A stretch of DNA of 64,000 nucleotides from Gammaproteobacteria bacterium (GCA_029882355.1 JAOUKV010000003.1:1-64000), one strand, 5' to 3'; shown: positions 44,512-57,202, numbered from the stretch's first letter. Program-made: numbers and translations. Notes: generated from the letters alone by a model not told the origin.

Positions 44512-45957
44512 CTAATTTTTTGAAACACGTACGTCGCCAATGGTTACAATTTTCATTGCATTGGTGCCGCCCGCCTCTTCGCCCAGGAAATCCCCCCGGG
44601 TGATAATAATTTGATCGTCTTTATCTACAATACCTTTTTCACTCAATAGAGATGCTACCTTTGAGCTAATATTGTATTTGCCAATCCGTTCAAAATCGAT
44701 ACTAAGTGGATAAACACCCCGGTACAGACTCACCTTACGGCGTGTTTTTTCCAGTGGTGAAATCGCATAAATAGGTATACCCGAACTAATACGAGACATC
44801 CATAATACGGTTGAGCCCGATTCAGTCAAGGCACCAATGGCATCAACATTCAAATGATTCGCCGTGTACATGGTTGCCATAGCCACTGCTTCATCAACAC
44901 GCTCGAACATTAGATTTGAGCGGTGATCTGATTTCATTACTCGTGGATGCTTCTCCGCAGATTCACATATACGACTCATCGACTCAACCACTTTCACCGG
45001 GTAATTTCCGGCTGCAGTTTCACCTGACAACATCACTGCATCGGTTCCGTCGTGAACTGCATTCGCCACATCAAAAACTTCGGCTCGAGTTGGAATTGGA
45101 TTTTCAATCATCGACTCCATCATCTGCGTTGCTGTAATAACAACACGATCCTTGGCACGTGCGCGTCGAATCAAATCTTTTTGAATAGCAGGCAATTCGG
45201 CATCACCGACTTCAACACCCAGATCACCACGCGCTACCATTATCACATCAGAGGCATCAATGATTTCATCGATAACATCAAGCGCTTCAGCTCTTTCTAT
45301 TTTTGAAACAATACAGCCATAACCACCGGCGTCACGTAAAAGTTGGCGTGCTTCGATAACATCGGCAGCACTACTGACAAATGAAATCGCCACATAGTCA
45401 GCCTGAATAGCCGCTGCCGCTTTCATATCTTCTCTGTCTTTGTCTGTCAACGCAGGCGCGGACAAACCGCCACCCAACAAATTAATGCCTTTTTTATCTG
45501 AAAGCACACCGGTTTGTAACACCAAACAATGTATCTTCGATCCTTCGACACTTTCTACTTCCAGCGTCATGCGCCCATCATCAAGCAACAAAGTATTGCC
45601 GGGTTTAACATCGTCAACCAGACTTTTGTAAGTAATACCTACGGCATCTTTAGTCCCAGCCAATGAATCCATGGCGGCATCAAGAATAAATTTATCACCT
45701 TTAATGAGTGTGATTTTTTTATCTATAAAACGCTCAGTGCGAATTTTTGGCCCCTGTAAGTCAGCCAATACACCAACAACACGCCCCTGTCTTTCTGCAC
45801 TTTCACGTACCATTTCTGCACGTTTTGCTTGCTCCTCATGTGAACCATGAGAATAATTCAATCGAACAACATCAACACCAGCGCGTATCAGCTCATCAAC
45901 GACCTCAATGTCATCGGTAGCTGGACCCAGCGTTGCAACTATTTTTGTTCTGCGCAT
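44512..45957 (-). CDS. pyk: Pyruvate kinase
   Basis: 481 aa. [12 protein letters not shown] start, A-D-L-Q-G-P-K-I-R, active-site motif [18 protein letters not shown], and a C-terminal allosteric domain. Phosphoenolpyruvate to pyruvate with ATP gain. Between pgk and fba, 29 bp from fba. Confidence 0.96.
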   Translation of the reverse strand: MRRTKIVATLGPATDDIEVVDELIRAGVDVVRLNYSHGSHEEQAKRAEMVRESAERQGRVVGVLADLQGPKIRTERFIDKKITLIKGDKFILDAAMDSLAGTKDAVGITYKSLVDDVKPGNTLLLDDGRMTLEVESVEGSKIHCLVLQTGVLSDKKGINLLGGGLSAPALTDKDREDMKAAAAIQADYVAISFVSSAADVIEARQLLRDAGGYGCIVSKIERAEALDVIDEIIDASDVIMVARGDLGVEVGDAELPAIQKDLIRRARAKDRVVITATQMMESMIENPIPTRAEVFDVANAVHDGTDAVMLSGETAAGNYPVKVVESMSRICESAEKHPRVMKSDHRSNLMFERVDEAVAMATMYTANHLNVDAIGALTESGSTVLWMSRISSGIPIYAISPLEKTRRKVSLYRGVYPLSIDFERIGKYNISSKVASLLSEKGIVDKDDQIIITRGDFLGEEAGGTNAMKIVTIGDVRVSKN

Positions 45958-46011
45958 TATTACCTCTTAAAACGAACAGGGAACACTTCGAGCATCCCCT
46001 ATTCTATGTTT

Positions 46012-47199
46012 CTATTTCTTCTCTGCTGCTCGCGCTTCTAACATAGCGACTGCTGGTAAAGTTTTACCTTCAAGATACTCAAGGAAAGCACCGCCAGCAG
46101 TAGAGATATATGACACCTTGTCATAGATATCATATTTCTGAATCGCCGCGATAGTGTCGCCACCACCTGCCAGACTGAAACCAGCTGCATCAGCAATTGC
46201 CATAGATACTGTTTTTGTACCTTCACCGAACTGATCAAACTCAAATACGCCGACTGGGCCATTCCAGATAATAGTGCCAGCTTTGGAAATAATTTCTGCC
46301 AGTTCTTTTGCTGAATCAGGACCAATATCAAAAATCATATCGTCATCAGCAACATCATCAGCATTTTTCAAAGTCGCTTCTGCATTTTCAGCAAACTCTT
46401 TTGCACAAACTACATCAGTCGCGATTGGAATGATGGCACCACGTGCTTTCATTTTTTCTACTAGCGCTTTTGCAGTATCAACCAGATCATCTTCACATAA
46501 AGATTTACCGACGTTGTGACCCATAGCTTTCAGGAATGTATTAGCGATACCACCGCCAACAACCATCTGATCCACTTTTTCCGACAGCGCTTCAAGCACC
46601 GTCAGTTTAGTTGAAACTTTAGAACCACCGACAATCGCCACCATCGGGCGAGCAGGTTCAGCCAAAGCTTTAGCCAGACTATCTAGCTCATTTGAAAGCA
46701 ACAAACCTGCGCAGGCAACGGGCGCGTAAACACCAGCGCCGTGTGTAGAAGCCTGCGCACGATGAGCAGTTCCAAATGCATCCATAACAAAGATGTCACA
46801 CAAGGCTGCGTATTTTTTCGATAGTGTTTCGTCGTCTTTTTTCTCACCCGCATTGAAGCGAACATTTTCCAGAAGAACGACTTCGCCATCTGCAACTTCA
46901 GGCGCGTTATCAAGATAATCTTTTACCAAACGAACGTCTTTGCCCAGTTTCTCAGCCATGACATCAGCAATGGGAGCCATTGAATTTTCTTCATCAACCT
47001 TGCCTTCTTCAGGACGCCCACGATGAGACATCACCATGACTTTTGCGCCCGCATTTGCACACATCGTAATGGTTGGCATAGATGCAGTAATACGCGCATC
47101 CGATGTTACTTTACCGTCTTTAACAGGTACGTTCATATCTGCACGAATCAAAATACGTTTTCCTGCAAGATCAAGATCAGTCAACTTAATGAAAGACAT
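46012..47199 (-). CDS. pgk: Phosphoglycerate kinase
   Basis: 395 aa. [22 protein letters not shown] and the C-terminal G-G-G-D-T motif are present. Serves glycolysis or the reductive pentose phosphate cycle. First gene after the internal terminator at 47281-47311. Confidence 0.97.
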   Translation of the reverse strand: MSFIKLTDLDLAGKRILIRADMNVPVKDGKVTSDARITASMPTITMCANAGAKVMVMSHRGRPEEGKVDEENSMAPIADVMAEKLGKDVRLVKDYLDNAPEVADGEVVLLENVRFNAGEKKDDETLSKKYAALCDIFVMDAFGTAHRAQASTHGAGVYAPVACAGLLLSNELDSLAKALAEPARPMVAIVGGSKVSTKLTVLEALSEKVDQMVVGGGIANTFLKAMGHNVGKSLCEDDLVDTAKALVEKMKARGAIIPIATDVVCAKEFAENAEATLKNADDVADDDMIFDIGPDSAKELAEIISKAGTIIWNGPVGVFEFDQFGEGTKTVSMAIADAAGFSLAGGGDTIAAIQKYDIYDKVSYISTAGGAFLEYLEGKTLPAVAMLEARAAEKK

Positions 47200-47280
47200 G
47201 TTTAACTCCTAAAATTTTCTATATATTTAAAAATTGTTTATTAAAAATTATTTAACGTTTAACAAACAACTCTTTAGAGC

Positions 47281-47311
47281 AAAAAACCAGTCCGGAAAAA
47301 ACCGGACTGGT
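47281..47311 (-). terminator. Internal terminator between gap and pgk
   Basis: A perfect 10-bp stem ACCAGTCCGG / CCGGACTGGT with a six-base loop. On the minus strand it is followed by TTTTTT. It separates tkt-gap from pgk-pyk-fba, so the two halves can be expressed at different levels. Confidence 0.9.
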
Positions 47312-47340
47312 AATTTGAATACCAGGTAAACGATTAACGT

Positions 47341-48372
<1,032 letters not shown>

Positions 48373-48393
48373 TTAATAGTTAAAAATGAATTC

Positions 48394-50367
48394 TTACAGT
48401 ACTGACTCAACAGTCTTCACAACGTTTTCAACGGTGAAGCCAAATTCTTTGAACAGTTGGTCAGCAGGTGCAGACTCACCGAAGTGATCGATACCCACTA
48501 CCGCATCTGCGTATTTGTACCAGCCATCGGTAACAGCCGCTTCAACTGCAACAGTTGGCACGCCTTTGATCAATACCGAAGCTTTATAAGCAGCGTCTTG
48601 TGCATCAAACAAGTTAGTTGAAGGCATAGATACAACGCGAACTTTCTTACCAGACATAGCTTCAGCTGCACCTGTTGCCAGTGCAACCTCAGAACCGGTA
48701 CCGATGATGATTACATCAGGTGTACCTTCACAATCTTTCAGGATGTAACCACCTTTAGCGATATCAGCGATCTGTGCAGCTGTACGTTCGTTATGCGGCA
48801 AGTTTTGACGTGAGAAGATCAAACATGAAGGACCGTCTTTACGCTCAATGGCCTGCGCCCAGCATACTGCAGACTCAACGGCATCACAGGGACGCCATAC
48901 AGCCATATTAGGAATCATACGTAGTGTAGGAATCTGCTCGATTGGCTGATGCGTAGGACCATCTTCACCCAGACCGATTGAGTCATGAGAGAAAACGAAG
49001 ATGCTTTGAATTTTCATCAGAGCAGCCATACGCAATGCGTTACGCGCGTACTCAGAGAACATCAGGAAGGTTGCACCGAAAGGAATCAGGCCGCCATGTA
49101 AAACCATGCCGTTCATGATTGCAGACATACCGAATTCACGTACACCGTAATTCAGGTAGTTAGCCTCGATGTTATTGATCATAGGTTTGTAACCAGACCA
49201 TTCAGTCAGGTTAGAACAACCCAGATCCGCAGAACCACCAAACATTTCAGGAACCATGGGTGAGTAAGCTTCGATAGCCGCTAGTGAAGCCTGGCGTGTA
49301 GCAGGGCTCTTCGCATCAGCATTAACAGATGCAATGTATTCAGCAGACTTAGCCGCCCAGTCAGCAGGCAGATCACCCGCCATACGACGTTCGTATTCAG
49401 CAGCCAACTCAGGGTATGCTGCTTTATAAGCTGCGAATTTTTCATTCCATGCAGCTTCAGCTTTAGCGCCTGACTCTTTGCAATCCCAACCAGCATAAAC
49501 ATCAGCAGGTACTTCAAATGCAGCGTGATCCCAACCTAAAGCAGCTTTAGTCAGGTTAATTTCTTCTTCACCTAATGGTGCACCGTGACAGGCATGTGAA
49601 CCCGCTTTGTTTGGTGAACCGAAACCAATCGTTGTTTTACAACAAATCATGGTGGGCTTGTCAGTCATGGCTTTAGCCATATCAATCGCTTTTTGCAGTG
49701 CATCAGCATCGTGACCATCAACATCAGCAATAACGTGCCAGCCGTAAGACTCGAAACGCTTAGGTGTATCGTCAGTGAACCAGCCTTCAACGTGTCCATC
49801 AATAGAAATACCGTTGTCATCCCAGAACGCAATCAGTTTACCCAGGCCTAAAGTACCCGCCAGTGAACAGGCTTCGTGAGAGATGCCTTCCATCAAACAG
49901 CCATCACCTAAAAATACATAAGTATTGTGATCAACGATGTCGTGACCTTTCTGGTTGAACTGGCCAGCCAATGCTTTTTCAGCAATCGCCATACCAACAC
50001 CATTAGTAATACCCTGACCCAAAGGACCGGTAGTAGTCTCAACACCTGGCGCATAACCGTACTCAGGATGACCTGGAGTTTTAGAATGCAGCTGACGGAA
50101 ATTTTTCAGATCATCGATAGATAGATCGTAACCAGTCAGATGTAACAGCGAGTAGATCAGCATTGAGCCATGGCCGTTGGACAGAATAAAACGGTCGCGG
50201 TTGCTCCAGTTAGGATTAGCTGGGTTGTGGCTCAGGTTGTGATTCCACAATACTTCAGCGATATCCGCCATACCCATAGGTGCGCCAGGATGGCCTGAAT
50301 TAGCTTTTTGTACTGCATCCATACTTAATGCGCGTACGGCGTTTGCAAGGTCTTTACGTGAAGACAT
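48394..50367 (-). CDS. tkt: Transketolase
   Basis: 657 aa, full length. Thiamine-diphosphate binding G-D-G-C-L-M-E-G with D-D-N-G-I-S-I, plus S-N-G-H-G-S-M and the pyrimidine-domain motif [11 protein letters not shown]. First gene of the cluster, consistent with Calvin-cycle-style organisation, though no RuBisCO or phosphoribulokinase gene is in the window. Confidence 0.97.
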   Translation of the reverse strand: MSSRKDLANAVRALSMDAVQKANSGHPGAPMGMADIAEVLWNHNLSHNPANPNWSNRDRFILSNGHGSMLIYSLLHLTGYDLSIDDLKNFRQLHSKTPGHPEYGYAPGVETTTGPLGQGITNGVGMAIAEKALAGQFNQKGHDIVDHNTYVFLGDGCLMEGISHEACSLAGTLGLGKLIAFWDDNGISIDGHVEGWFTDDTPKRFESYGWHVIADVDGHDADALQKAIDMAKAMTDKPTMICCKTTIGFGSPNKAGSHACHGAPLGEEEINLTKAALGWDHAAFEVPADVYAGWDCKESGAKAEAAWNEKFAAYKAAYPELAAEYERRMAGDLPADWAAKSAEYIASVNADAKSPATRQASLAAIEAYSPMVPEMFGGSADLGCSNLTEWSGYKPMINNIEANYLNYGVREFGMSAIMNGMVLHGGLIPFGATFLMFSEYARNALRMAALMKIQSIFVFSHDSIGLGEDGPTHQPIEQIPTLRMIPNMAVWRPCDAVESAVCWAQAIERKDGPSCLIFSRQNLPHNERTAAQIADIAKGGYILKDCEGTPDVIIIGTGSEVALATGAAEAMSGKKVRVVSMPSTNLFDAQDAAYKASVLIKGVPTVAVEAAVTDGWYKYADAVVGIDHFGESAPADQLFKEFGFTVENVVKTVESVL

Positions 50368-50447
50368 TATGCTCTCCGATTAAGTTTAATAACTGTTGAG
50401 TCGCAGCATAAAGGTCTATAAAACCCCTGCACCACAACGAAAATTCT

Positions 50448-50476
50448 ATATAAATCAATGACCTGGAATGAAACAA
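50448..50476 (-). promoter_or_regulatory. Candidate promoter of tkt
   Basis: On the minus strand TTGTTT (50476-50471) and TTATAT (50453-50448) at 17-bp spacing, about 80 bp before the tkt start. Only a consensus-based guess. Confidence 0.35.
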
Positions 50477-50583
50477 TGACCGCTACACGGCATTAGTCTT
50501 GGTCAAAGAAAAGCGCGTATTTTCCCCTAAATCAGCGCAATGGGCAAGCTAGCCGTTTTTATGGTGCTATCCAGAAAAACCTG

Positions 50584-51153
50584 TCAATTTGACTCATCTT
50601 TCCATTTGATCGAACAGCCCATGCTGGGAATTTGATTATCTGGGCCACAACCCGTTTCTGACACCTGCTTCATCGCTTCAAATAAATCACGATTCACATC
50701 CTCTGCCGCAGTTTCTTTACGACTGGCATCCAGGCGTCCACGGTACTGCAATTTCAAATCCGCGTTATAACCAAAAAAATCAGGCGTACATACTGCGCCA
50801 TAGGCTTTTGCCACTTCCTGACTCTCATCGATTAAATAGGGGAATGGGAAATCGAACTGATCCGCCACTGCCTTCATATTCTCGAAAGAATCCTCCTCAT
50901 ACTCAGACGGATCATTCGACATGATCGCCACGCTATTAATACCCAACACCATGAGTTCACGCGTATCCCTGACAATGCGCTCACGTATTGACTTCACATA
51001 GGGACAATGGTTGCAAATAAACATTACCAATAGACCCTTTTTGCCCTTGATCAACTCAGGCGTCCAAACATTGCCATCAACACCTGGCAATGAAAAATTA
51101 ATAATATCCTGACCAAAATCACATACTGGCGTCTCTAAACTCACCATTATCAA
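50584..51153 (-). CDS. Thioredoxin-fold AhpC/TSA-like protein
   Basis: 189 aa, cytosolic, no signal peptide. Redox motif C-N-H-C-P-Y-V-K near residue 48 and a TlpA/peroxiredoxin-like fold with Y-G-A-V-C-T-P-D (the cis-proline region). Similar proteins are annotated as thiol-disulfide isomerases. The partner protein is unknown. A second ATG at codon 3 could also be the start. Confidence 0.9.
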   Translation of the reverse strand: MIMVSLETPVCDFGQDIINFSLPGVDGNVWTPELIKGKKGLLVMFICNHCPYVKSIRERIVRDTRELMVLGINSVAIMSNDPSEYEEDSFENMKAVADQFDFPFPYLIDESQEVAKAYGAVCTPDFFGYNADLKLQYRGRLDASRKETAAEDVNRDLFEAMKQVSETGCGPDNQIPSMGCSIKWKDESN

Positions 51154-51299
51154 CTCCTCCCACTGATACTCGACCGCGCCCTGACAATCAACTTATATCT
51201 ATTAATTGCACATATTAATCATATCAGCGCAAATATATTCAATAAAAAATCCATGAATACACCCTAAAACCCTCAATCATCAAAATCCTTTCCTATACT

Positions 51300-51329
51300 T
51301 TGTACCCTATAGCCGAGACAGTGTATAAA
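51300..51329 (+). promoter_or_regulatory. Candidate sigma-70 promoter of rpoD
   Basis: TTGTAC (51300-51305), 18 bp, TATAAA (51324-51329), 54 bp before the rpoD start. Confidence 0.45.
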
Positions 51330-51383
51330 TGGTAAAATACACGGCTCGGTTAGTTTTCTAAAGAATATTCAACAGGCGCAGCA

Positions 51384-53234
51384 ATGGCAGAGCAAGAAAA
51401 AGGTAGCGGACAAGAATCACAATCACAGCTTAAGGTGTTGATTGCAAAAGGTAAAGAACAGGGCTACCTAACGTACGCCGAGGTCAACGATCACTTGCCC
51501 GAAGGCATTGTCGACCCTACCCAGGTCGAAGATATTATAAATACGATCAACGATATGGGTATCCAGGTTTGCGAAGTCGCACCTGAAGGAGAGTCTCGCG
51601 TTCTGACTGATGGAGCTGTCAGTGAGGCCGACGAAGAGGTCACCGAAGAAGCCGTTGCCGCACTCACCTCGATTGAAACTGAGCTTGGCCGCACCACCGA
51701 CCCTGTCCGCATGTACATGCGCGAAATGGGCACTGTTGAGTTACTGACTCGTGAAGGCGAAATTGAAATCGCTAAACGCATCGAAGAAGGCCTGAAACAG
51801 ATTTTGGGTGCTCTGGCGACCAATCCACGTACCATAAAACTAACACTTCAAACCTGGGAAAAAATTGAAGCGGGCGAGACACGCCTGACCGATCTAGTTG
51901 CAGATTTCCATAAAAGCGATGAAGAACTTGATCAACTGGCCGCACTAGCACTTGCCAACGCTGCCCGTGAAGCCGAGCTAGCTGCCGCCGGAAAACCTAG
52001 CGAAAAAGAAGAAGTGGTAAGCACTGCTCTTGATGCAGATAAGGTCAAAAAGATCTTTACCAAAATCAAACGTGCCTACACGCGCGCTGTAAATGCCGTT
52101 GAAAAAGACGATAAGGACGAAATAAAAAAAGCACGTACTGCATTAGCTACAGCCTTCCTTGGCTTCAAATACCAGCCAGCAGCCGTTATTAAACTAACTC
52201 AAGATCTACACGCCACCATAGACCGTGTACGCAAACTTGAGCGACATATTCTGGATCTTGCCGTTAATCAGGCTCGCATGCCACGCAAGATTATGATCAC
52301 CACGTTCCCGGATAATGAAACCAATACCAAATGGATCGATAAATACTGCAAAGGTCACGAATATTCCGACAAATTAAAAGAGCTATCGCCTGAAATCAAA
52401 ATGACTCAGCAAAAACTGGCCTTGCTGGAAAAAGACTACGGTCTTGGTATTGTCGAAATCAAAGAGATTAATCGCAAAATATCCATCGGTGAAGCCAAGG
52501 CTCGCCGTGCCAAGAAAGAAATGGTGGAAGCTAATCTTCGACTGGTTATTTCAATTGCCAAAAAATACACCAATCGCGGCCTGCAATTCCTCGATTTAAT
52601 TCAGGAAGGCAACATCGGCCTGATGAAAGCCGTTGACAAGTTTGAATACCGTCGTGGTTACAAATTCTCGACTTATGCTACCTGGTGGATTCGTCAGGCC
52701 ATTACCCGCTCGATTGCTGATCAGGCACGCACTATTCGTATCCCTGTACACATGATCGAAACCATCAACAAACTGAACCGTATTTTCCGTCAGATGCTTC
52801 AGGAAATGGGACGCGAGCCCACACCTGAAGAGTTAGCTATAAAAATGGAAATGCCTGAAGATAAAGTTCGTAAGGTACTGAAAATTGCCAAAGAGCCTAT
52901 CTCCATGGAAACCCCCATTGGTGATGATGAAGATTCACACCTGGGTGATTTTATCGAAGATACCAATATACTGGCTCCTATGGACTCAGCGACTGGCGAA
53001 TCTTTGTGTGAATCAACCAAAGACATCCTAACCACGCTGACGGCACGCGAATCAAAAGTACTACGCATGCGCTTCGGTATCGATATGAACACCGATCACA
53101 CATTAGAAGAAGTCGGCAAGCAATTCGATGTCACCCGTGAACGCATTCGCCAAATCGAAGCCAAAGCACTACGCAAACTTCGCCACCCTAGCCGCGCTGA
53201 ACATTTGCGCAGTTTCTTATCCGACGATAGCTAA
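51384..53234 (+). CDS. rpoD: Primary sigma factor (sigma-70)
   Basis: 616 aa, as usual for gammaproteobacterial RpoD. Region 1.1 at the N-terminus, region 1.2 with [11 protein letters not shown], a long acidic non-conserved region, region 2 with [15 protein letters not shown], and region 4.2 with [16 protein letters not shown]. Directs housekeeping transcription. Followed by a tRNA gene, a common arrangement. Confidence 0.98.
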   Translation: MAEQEKGSGQESQSQLKVLIAKGKEQGYLTYAEVNDHLPEGIVDPTQVEDIINTINDMGIQVCEVAPEGESRVLTDGAVSEADEEVTEEAVAALTSIETELGRTTDPVRMYMREMGTVELLTREGEIEIAKRIEEGLKQILGALATNPRTIKLTLQTWEKIEAGETRLTDLVADFHKSDEELDQLAALALANAAREAELAAAGKPSEKEEVVSTALDADKVKKIFTKIKRAYTRAVNAVEKDDKDEIKKARTALATAFLGFKYQPAAVIKLTQDLHATIDRVRKLERHILDLAVNQARMPRKIMITTFPDNETNTKWIDKYCKGHEYSDKLKELSPEIKMTQQKLALLEKDYGLGIVEIKEINRKISIGEAKARRAKKEMVEANLRLVISIAKKYTNRGLQFLDLIQEGNIGLMKAVDKFEYRRGYKFSTYATWWIRQAITRSIADQARTIRIPVHMIETINKLNRIFRQMLQEMGREPTPEELAIKMEMPEDKVRKVLKIAKEPISMETPIGDDEDSHLGDFIEDTNILAPMDSATGESLCESTKDILTTLTARESKVLRMRFGIDMNTDHTLEEVGKQFDVTRERIRQIEAKALRKLRHPSRAEHLRSFLSDDS

Positions 53235-53331
53235 AAATCATTTATTCTTAATCTATTTAATTGGCGCGAAGTTTTCTATATACTTCGTTGCCAGTTAAAT
53301 GTGTCATCACACACTAACAACACCCTCTTCA

Positions 53332-53408
53332 GGGCCTGTAGCTCAGTTGGTTAGAGCGCTCGACTCATAATCGATCGGTCGAAGGTTCGAGTCCTTCCAG
53401 GCCCACCA
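53332..53408 (+). tRNA. tRNA with CAU anticodon (probably tRNA-Ile2, else elongator tRNA-Met)
   Basis: 77 nt with encoded CCA. Acceptor stem GGGCCTG/CAGGCCC is perfect, D-arm GCTC/GAGC, T-arm GAAGG/CCTTC with TTCGAGT loop, anticodon CAT at 53366-53368. The G-A-C-T-C-A-T-A-A-T-C anticodon arm and the GGTCG variable region resemble the lysidine-modified tRNA-Ile2 more than elongator Met. Identity depends on TilS recognition. Confidence 0.93.
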
Positions 53409-53438
53409 TTTATTCTTTTGAAGTCTTTCACTTACCCA

Positions 53439-54365
53439 TCAATACATTGGTTTCTTAAGACAACAATCCCAATAAGGCGTACCCTCAAATCTCTTCACCA
53501 GAAAATCCACAAAGGCTCTAACGCGTTGTGAAAGATGGCGCGTTTGTGGATAAATGGCGTAGGCATCAATCTGCGGCGTTTTGTAATCCTCAAGCACAGG
53601 AACCAGAGTGCCACTTTCAATTTCTTTATAGGCAATGAACGATGGCACGAGAACAATTCCCCTGCCTTCTACGGCCGCGTCTTTAAGAAACTCCCCGGTA
53701 CTGGCTTTTAAGCATGGATGTATTTTTACTTTGATATCTCTGTCGCTACTATCCGTTAAGTGCCAGTATTCAAAATCACGCAACAGACTATAAACAAGAC
53801 ATTCGTGCTCTTTTAAATCATCCGGTGATTGCGGCTTGCCCATCTGTTCAAGATAATCTGGACTGGCACACATAACCATGCGAATTGGCGCAAGATGGCG
53901 CGCGATCAAACTTGAGTCAGGCAGCTTTGCAATACGAATCGCCAGATCAAAGCCTTCCTGAATTAAATCGACTTCACGGTCATTAAAATCCAGGTCAAAT
54001 TCAATCTGTGGGTGCGCTTTTGAAAATTCATTAATGGCAGGCCCCATATGCATGAGACCAAAAGTGGACGGTAAGGCTATTTTTAAACTGCCTTTTAATG
54101 TGCCATGAGCCTGCGATGTGGCCAGTTCAGCTTCGAGCACATCATCCAGTATGCGCACCGATTGATGATAAAAAGCACGCCCGCTGTCGGTCAGATTCAT
54201 ACTTCGGGTGGTTCGATGAAAAAGCTCTACGCCCAGATGCGCTTCCAGTTCTTTTAGACGTCGACTAACGGCGGACTTTGCCACGCCAAGCCTGTCCGCA
54301 GCGCCACTGATGCTACCGGTTTCAACGACGCGAATGAAAGCCCTCATATTCTCAAAGCGATCCAT
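53439..54365 (-). CDS. LysR-family transcriptional regulator
   Basis: 308 aa. N-terminal winged helix (F-I-R-V-V-E-T-G-S-I-S-G-A-A-D-R-L-G, K-S-A-V-S-R-R-L-K-E-L-E) and a substrate-binding domain. Divergent from the pirin gene with a 137-bp gap, so it probably controls pirin and the glutathionyl-hydroquinone reductase; the inducer may be a quinone-type stressor (inference from neighbours). Confidence 0.94.
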   Translation of the reverse strand: MDRFENMRAFIRVVETGSISGAADRLGVAKSAVSRRLKELEAHLGVELFHRTTRSMNLTDSGRAFYHQSVRILDDVLEAELATSQAHGTLKGSLKIALPSTFGLMHMGPAINEFSKAHPQIEFDLDFNDREVDLIQEGFDLAIRIAKLPDSSLIARHLAPIRMVMCASPDYLEQMGKPQSPDDLKEHECLVYSLLRDFEYWHLTDSSDRDIKVKIHPCLKASTGEFLKDAAVEGRGIVLVPSFIAYKEIESGTLVPVLEDYKTPQIDAYAIYPQTRHLSQRVRAFVDFLVKRFEGTPYWDCCLKKPMY

Positions 54366-54502
54366 TTCAGCCTCCCATTGTTGCGATTATAAGAACAATA
54401 ATTTCTGATTATCACTGTTTATTCTTTGTTGAGCAATGACAATAATACCGCCAACGACAAGATTTAATACGCCGCGCATTTCTTTAGAAAAAGGTGAACA
54501 TC

Positions 54503-55366
54503 ATGAATACACAGGCAAACCCAACACGATTCATACCGGCGATGGCCACCTCTGAAGGTGCCGGTGTTACTGTGCACCGCACCATCGGTACACCGGCTTT
54601 ACGCAATTACGACCCGTTCGTGATGCTGGATTATTTCAGTAGCGATAACCCGGATGAGTATATTGCGGGTTTTCCCTCTCACCCACACCGTGGTTTCAAT
54701 ACCTTCACCTATATGATCGAAGGCCACATGGAGCATAAAGACAGCATGGGTAATACCGGTGATCTCGGTCCCGGTAGTGCTCAATGGATGAAGGCGGCCA
54801 GCGGGGTTATCCATTCAGAAATGCCCAAACAGGAAAACGGTTTGATGCGCGGCTTTCAGTTGTGGGTCAACCTGCCAGCGGCAAACAAGATGGATACGCC
54901 TGAATACCAGGAATATGACGCCGATGCTTTTCCCGTCGTTGAAACATCAGGCTACAAAGTCAAAGTGGTTATAGGTCAATTTGCTGAAGCCTTGTCGCCT
55001 ATCGTGGATGACATCACCAACGTCTGTTACTTCGATATTCAGGTGAAAGCAGGCAAAGGTTTTCAACATGAACTGCCCGCAAAGAACAACAGCTTTCTAT
55101 ATATATTTGAAGGTGATGGTCAGCTCAATGGGCGGAAGGTGCCATTGAATACTATGGTTGTGCTGGGCACAGAGGATCAAACACCTAACTTTACTGCAGG
55201 CGCACAGGGTGCGCGCTTTGTTGTCATTAGTGGCAAACCGATTAATGAACCCATCGTTCAATACGGTCCATTTGTGATGAACACTCGCGATGAGATCGAC
55301 CAGGCGATGCGAGATTTCCAGTCGAATAATTTCGTCTCTGATCGTGCATGGGTCAATCATAAGTAA
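54503..55366 (+). CDS. Pirin-family protein
   Basis: 287 aa. Two-cupin fold with the iron-binding H-P-H-R-G-F-x-T and M-E-H-K-D-S in the N-terminal domain, and Q-W-M-x-A-x-S-G-V-I-H-S-E-M. Bacterial pirins such as YhhW oxidise quercetin-like flavonols. ATG at 54503 has AAGGTG at 6-nt spacing; a GTG nine bases earlier lies inside that site. Adjacent to a quinone-active enzyme. Confidence 0.94.
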   Translation: MNTQANPTRFIPAMATSEGAGVTVHRTIGTPALRNYDPFVMLDYFSSDNPDEYIAGFPSHPHRGFNTFTYMIEGHMEHKDSMGNTGDLGPGSAQWMKAASGVIHSEMPKQENGLMRGFQLWVNLPAANKMDTPEYQEYDADAFPVVETSGYKVKVVIGQFAEALSPIVDDITNVCYFDIQVKAGKGFQHELPAKNNSFLYIFEGDGQLNGRKVPLNTMVVLGTEDQTPNFTAGAQGARFVVISGKPINEPIVQYGPFVMNTRDEIDQAMRDFQSNNFVSDRAWVNHK

Positions 55367-55403
55367 GCGTTTTATTTCATCTAATAAATAAAAGAGAATC
55401 AAC

Positions 55404-56357
55404 ATGATCAATGCAGAATTAAGCACAGTAAACGGTGAGTTTGTTCGATCAGAATCGGGCTTCAGGAACTGGATAACCAAAGATGGCAGCGCAGGCCCAA
55501 CCGGCAAAGCAGGTTTTGCTGCTGAACCGGGACGCTATCATCTCTATATTTCACATGCCTGCCCCTGGGCGCATCGCACCATGATCTTTCGTACATTAAA
55601 AGGACTGGAAGATGTGATATCCGTCTCCGTGGTGCATCCACTAATGCCAGCGGAAAGCTGGGTGTTCGGTGAATATCCGGGCGCGACAGAAGACCATATA
55701 AACCATGCTCATTATTTGGCCGAAAACTATTTAAACGTCGACCCTAATTTTGATGGGCTGGTGACGGTGCCGCTATTATGGGATAAAAAACAGCAGACGA
55801 TAGTTAACAACGAATCATCTGAAATTATTCGCATGTTAAATTCTGCCTTTGATACGTTTACAAATAATACTGTGGATTTTTATCCCGAAGCCCTAAGAAC
55901 AGAGATAGATAAAATCAACGAGCCGATTTATAACAATGTAAACAACGGCGTCTATCGTTGTGGTTTTGCAAAAACACAAAAAGCCTACAACAAAGCCTAT
56001 GATCGTTTGTTTAATACCATGGACGAACTAGAAGAAAAATTATCAAAACAACGCTACCTGATCGACGAGCAAATCACTGAAGCCGACTGGCGATTGTTTA
56101 CCACGCTGGTGCGTTTTGATGCGGTGTACTACAACCACTTTAAAACCAATAAAAAACGTTTAATGGATTACCCGAATTTATGGGGCTACACGTGCGAGCT
56201 TTATCAAATTCCCGGCATTGCAGAAACGGTCAACATGGATCATATCAAGTACCACTATTTTGCCAGCCATAAATCGATTAATCCCACGGGCATTGTACCC
56301 AAAGGACCGGACATTGATTTTATGAGACCACATCAACGTGAACATCTTTCGTCATAA
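55404..56357 (+). CDS. yqjG: Glutathionyl-hydroquinone reductase (Xi-class GST, YqjG-like)
   Basis: 317 aa. N-terminal thioredoxin-fold domain with the catalytic cysteine in S-H-A-C-P-W-A-H-R-T, and a helical C-terminal domain with D-W-R-L-F-T-T-L-V-R-F-D. Reduces glutathionyl-hydroquinones. 37 bp after pirin, likely co-transcribed. Confidence 0.94.
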   Translation: MINAELSTVNGEFVRSESGFRNWITKDGSAGPTGKAGFAAEPGRYHLYISHACPWAHRTMIFRTLKGLEDVISVSVVHPLMPAESWVFGEYPGATEDHINHAHYLAENYLNVDPNFDGLVTVPLLWDKKQQTIVNNESSEIIRMLNSAFDTFTNNTVDFYPEALRTEIDKINEPIYNNVNNGVYRCGFAKTQKAYNKAYDRLFNTMDELEEKLSKQRYLIDEQITEADWRLFTTLVRFDAVYYNHFKTNKKRLMDYPNLWGYTCELYQIPGIAETVNMDHIKYHYFASHKSINPTGIVPKGPDIDFMRPHQREHLSS

Positions 56358-56394
56358 ATTGTTTGAAGGCTTTAGCCTTGTTTTTGAAGCGAAT

Positions 56395-56472
56395 AACCCG
56401 GATGAAGCTTCGCGAAATCCGGGGTTGTTTGCCATGGTTTAACCCGGATTATGTTGCTCTTCTTCCGGGCTA
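56395..56472. repeat. CCCGGAT hairpin repeats
   Basis: AACCCGGAT pairs with ATCCGGGG (56395-56425), followed by a second AACCCGGAT...TCCGGGCT pair to 56472. Related to the CCCGGATGCGG hairpins at 4809 and 7252; probably REP-type elements or terminators of the preceding gene. Confidence 0.6.
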
Positions 56473-56544
56473 CGGCACTGATATTTAAGATGTGGCAATA
56501 TACAAAATCACTAAATCAACAACACCCAGAAAAGATCCAAAAAA

Positions 56545-57138
56545 ATGACAACCACCCCCCATTTCATCGACCTACTCCGTCATGGTCAACCCGCTGGTGG
56601 TGACCGCTTTCGAGGTGTGCAGGATGATCCGCTGAGCGAAACCGGTTGGCAGCAAATGCGCGAAAGCGTTCATGGGATGTCTGACTGGGATGTGGTGGTA
56701 ACCTCGCCATTACGACGCTGTGCGGATTTTGCCGCAGAGCTTTCTGAACGTCTTGGTCTAACGGTCGAAACAGAGCCTCGTCTGGCAGAACTGGCGTTTG
56801 GCGAGTGGGAAGGCAAGTCTTACGATGAGGTAAAACAGGCTGACCCTGCCGCGTGGCAGGCATTCTTTGAAGATCCTATCAATAATACGCCGCCGGGTGG
56901 TGAGAATATGACGGACTTTTGTGAGCGCATTGATGCTGTCTGGGATGCACTTGTCGAGCGACTAGCGGGGAAACATGTCCTCGTTGTAAGTCATGGCGCG
57001 GTGATGAGGGTAATCTATCGGCGCATTCTAAACATGCCGATGAGCTCTTTGTTTTCGATTGAGGTGCCGTATGCAAGCCTGACGCGGATTCGACGCCACC
57101 CTGAGGGCGACAGACTGGTATTCCATCGTTCTCCATAA
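56545..57138 (+). CDS. Histidine phosphatase family protein (CobC-like)
   Basis: 197 aa. Phosphohistidine motif L-L-R-H-G-Q, T-S-P-L-R-R-C, E-L-A-F-G-E-W-E-G and the second catalytic histidine in V-V-S-H-G-A-V. This resembles alpha-ribazole phosphatase or phosphoglycerate mutase-like phosphatases. No cobalamin genes alongside, so the substrate is open. Confidence 0.9.
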   Translation: MTTTPHFIDLLRHGQPAGGDRFRGVQDDPLSETGWQQMRESVHGMSDWDVVVTSPLRRCADFAAELSERLGLTVETEPRLAELAFGEWEGKSYDEVKQADPAAWQAFFEDPINNTPPGGENMTDFCERIDAVWDALVERLAGKHVLVVSHGAVMRVIYRRILNMPMSSLFSIEVPYASLTRIRRHPEGDRLVFHRSP

Positions 57139-57202
57139 CGTAAGCACGGTAAACACTCCACCCCAGACTGCTATAATCCCCCCAAACTAATCTGGAAGCA
57201 CC

